Assembly (NCBI GenBank): GCA_000753455.2
Contig: LM994670.1
Location: 1,227,005 to 1,291,004 of the forward strand
Length of the DNA: 64,000 bases
Direction of reading: 5' to 3'
Source of the DNA: Clostridium jeddahitimonense
GTDB lineage: Bacteria > Bacillota > Clostridia > Clostridiales > Clostridiaceae
Each line of letters opens with the position of its first letter. Within the stretch, counting starts at the first letter, position 1. This document shows positions 63,276-64,000 of the stretch, one piece after another. Under the pieces are notes generated by a model. That model searched no databases. It was given only the letters and a program-made list of their open reading frames with translations, and was not told where the DNA came from. Position numbers and translations under genes: made by a program.

Positions 63276-64000
63276 ATGAAGCAAGAGTGTTTAAGAAAAG
63301 GGCAAAAGACCTGGGATATAATAAATATATTAAGCATAATAATATTTTTATTTTTTACGTCCATAGTTATTAAAGGGATTTCAGATAAATATTTTATAGA
63401 ATACATGTGTAAAACTATAACTAGTATGTTTTATATTGTTTTAATGATTTATTCTATAAGTAGAATGAAATATAAGTATAATAGTATTTTTTCAGAAGAT
63501 AATGAAGATGATTTCTATTTAAAAATATCAATAGGGTGCGGTTTTTTAGCTCTAATTACAATAATAAAGTCAGCAATATTTTATTCTACATATACTAACA
63601 ATATAAGTTTTGACTTAATATCTAATAAAACTATATTTATTAATACTATATATTACATATTACAAATTATATTGATAGGAGCTACATTAAATAATTTTAA
63701 AGAAAATTTTAAATACTTTATAATAATATTTATAGTAGGAATATTAATTAACTTTGTATTTATGGAAATTATTGAATTAAACGTCGGTTCATGGGGATAC
63801 TCTATTAGAAGTATGCTTCTTGTATGTGGTTTCATATTTTTAATAATATTATTATATAAAGAAAAAGAAAGATTTGATGATGACTCATATAAAGGAATAT
63901 TAGTATATTTATCATTGAAGGTAGTATATTTATTATCTATGTATTTTAAAAAATATGATTTTTTTGATTTAAGATTTTATTTATTTACGCTAATTTATAT
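63276..64000 (+). CDS. Integral membrane protein, N-terminal part (cut by the window edge)
   Basis: An open frame without stop runs from ATG 63276 to the window end (241 complete codons). It encodes seven or so hydrophobic segments joined by short charged loops, for example a soluble patch S-E-D-N-E-D-D-F near residue 85 and N-V-G-S-W-G-Y near 170. A GATGGGG site precedes the ATG by 10 bases. A multi-span N-terminal sensor of a histidine kinase or diguanylate cyclase would fit, but the catalytic part lies outside, so this is a guess. Confidence 0.72.
   Translation, partial: MKQECLRKGQKTWDIINILSIIIFLFFTSIVIKGISDKYFIEYMCKTITSMFYIVLMIYSISRMKYKYNSIFSEDNEDDFYLKISIGCGFLALITIIKSAIFYSTYTNNISFDLISNKTIFINTIYYILQIILIGATLNNFKENFKYFIIIFIVGILINFVFMEIIELNVGSWGYSIRSMLLVCGFIFLIILLYKEKERFDDDSYKGILVYLSLKVVYLLSMYFKKYDFFDLRFYLFTLIY

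Noticed and set aside
63653..63835. 60-codon minus-strand frame near the right edge
   Set aside because: The plus strand here carries a longer, multi-span membrane protein frame that starts with a ribosome binding site at 63276 and stays open to the window end.

Overview
This 64 kb window is AT-rich chromosomal DNA that reads as a Clostridium sensu stricto-type anaerobic, spore-forming Firmicute. The support is A/T-ending codon use, strong AGGAGG ribosome binding sites, a CotS-type coat kinase, pyruvate phosphate dikinase, a pyruvate formate-lyase activase, a T-box and a tandem glycine riboswitch. No insertion sequence, prophage, CRISPR array or rRNA gene was seen. The two edges cut a CcpN-like regulator (left) and an integral membrane protein (right). 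The species is not identified.

Layout. 1-10.5 kb is housekeeping: CcpN-like regulator end, ppdK, a CotS-like kinase on the minus strand, dgt, dnaG, the primary sigma factor, trmK and a Nif3-like protein. RNase P RNA sits at 10.54-10.91 kb with a clear promoter and terminator. A very large beta-propeller sensor kinase without receiver or DNA-binding domain follows (11.2-14.4 kb), then a possible gene remnant and a two-gene unit ending in a DUF1858 protein (14.9-15.7 kb).

15.9-31.8 kb is a sugar region. It holds mglBAC with a 51-residue trailing gene, then a YesN/YesM-type two-component system whose operon also encodes two sugar-binding proteins, then galM. A lone MsmX/UgpC-type ABC ATPase, a PucR/CdaR-like regulator, a LacI-family regulator with two matching operator-like sites, and malQ complete it. 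Together these would import galactose or glucose, sense it outside the cell, epimerise it and process maltodextrins.

31.9-45 kb: potassium channel, tRNA-Leu(GAG), tandem glycine riboswitch with a Na+/alanine-glycine symporter, a glucosaminidase, acylphosphatase, and the polyamine operon (XRE-cupin regulator, potABCD) with a clear promoter-operator. Then come pflA, a CapA-type protein, a DnaQ-type exonuclease and arginase. 45-64 kb: an LCP protein with a proline-rich repeat tail, an M50-like protein lacking its zinc motif, a divergent Ppx/GppA-HD protein, T-box-controlled argS, an AI-2E family transporter, the Fur-type feoA-feoB-small Cys protein cluster, an RNase H-like protein, a ComEC-like lipoprotein, plsC, a large HprK/PEPCK-like P-loop protein, DUF378, an Lrp regulator, a PHP phosphoesterase, gamma-carbonic anhydrase and CvfB.

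Most notable: the galactose-type sensing operon with two binding proteins; an M50-family protein with QGYGK where HExxH should be; a P-loop protein with an HPr-kinase-like Walker A motif; two terminators whose 3' arm is the next gene's Shine-Dalgarno sequence with the U-tract abutting the ATG; and several operator-like repeats placed at good promoters.
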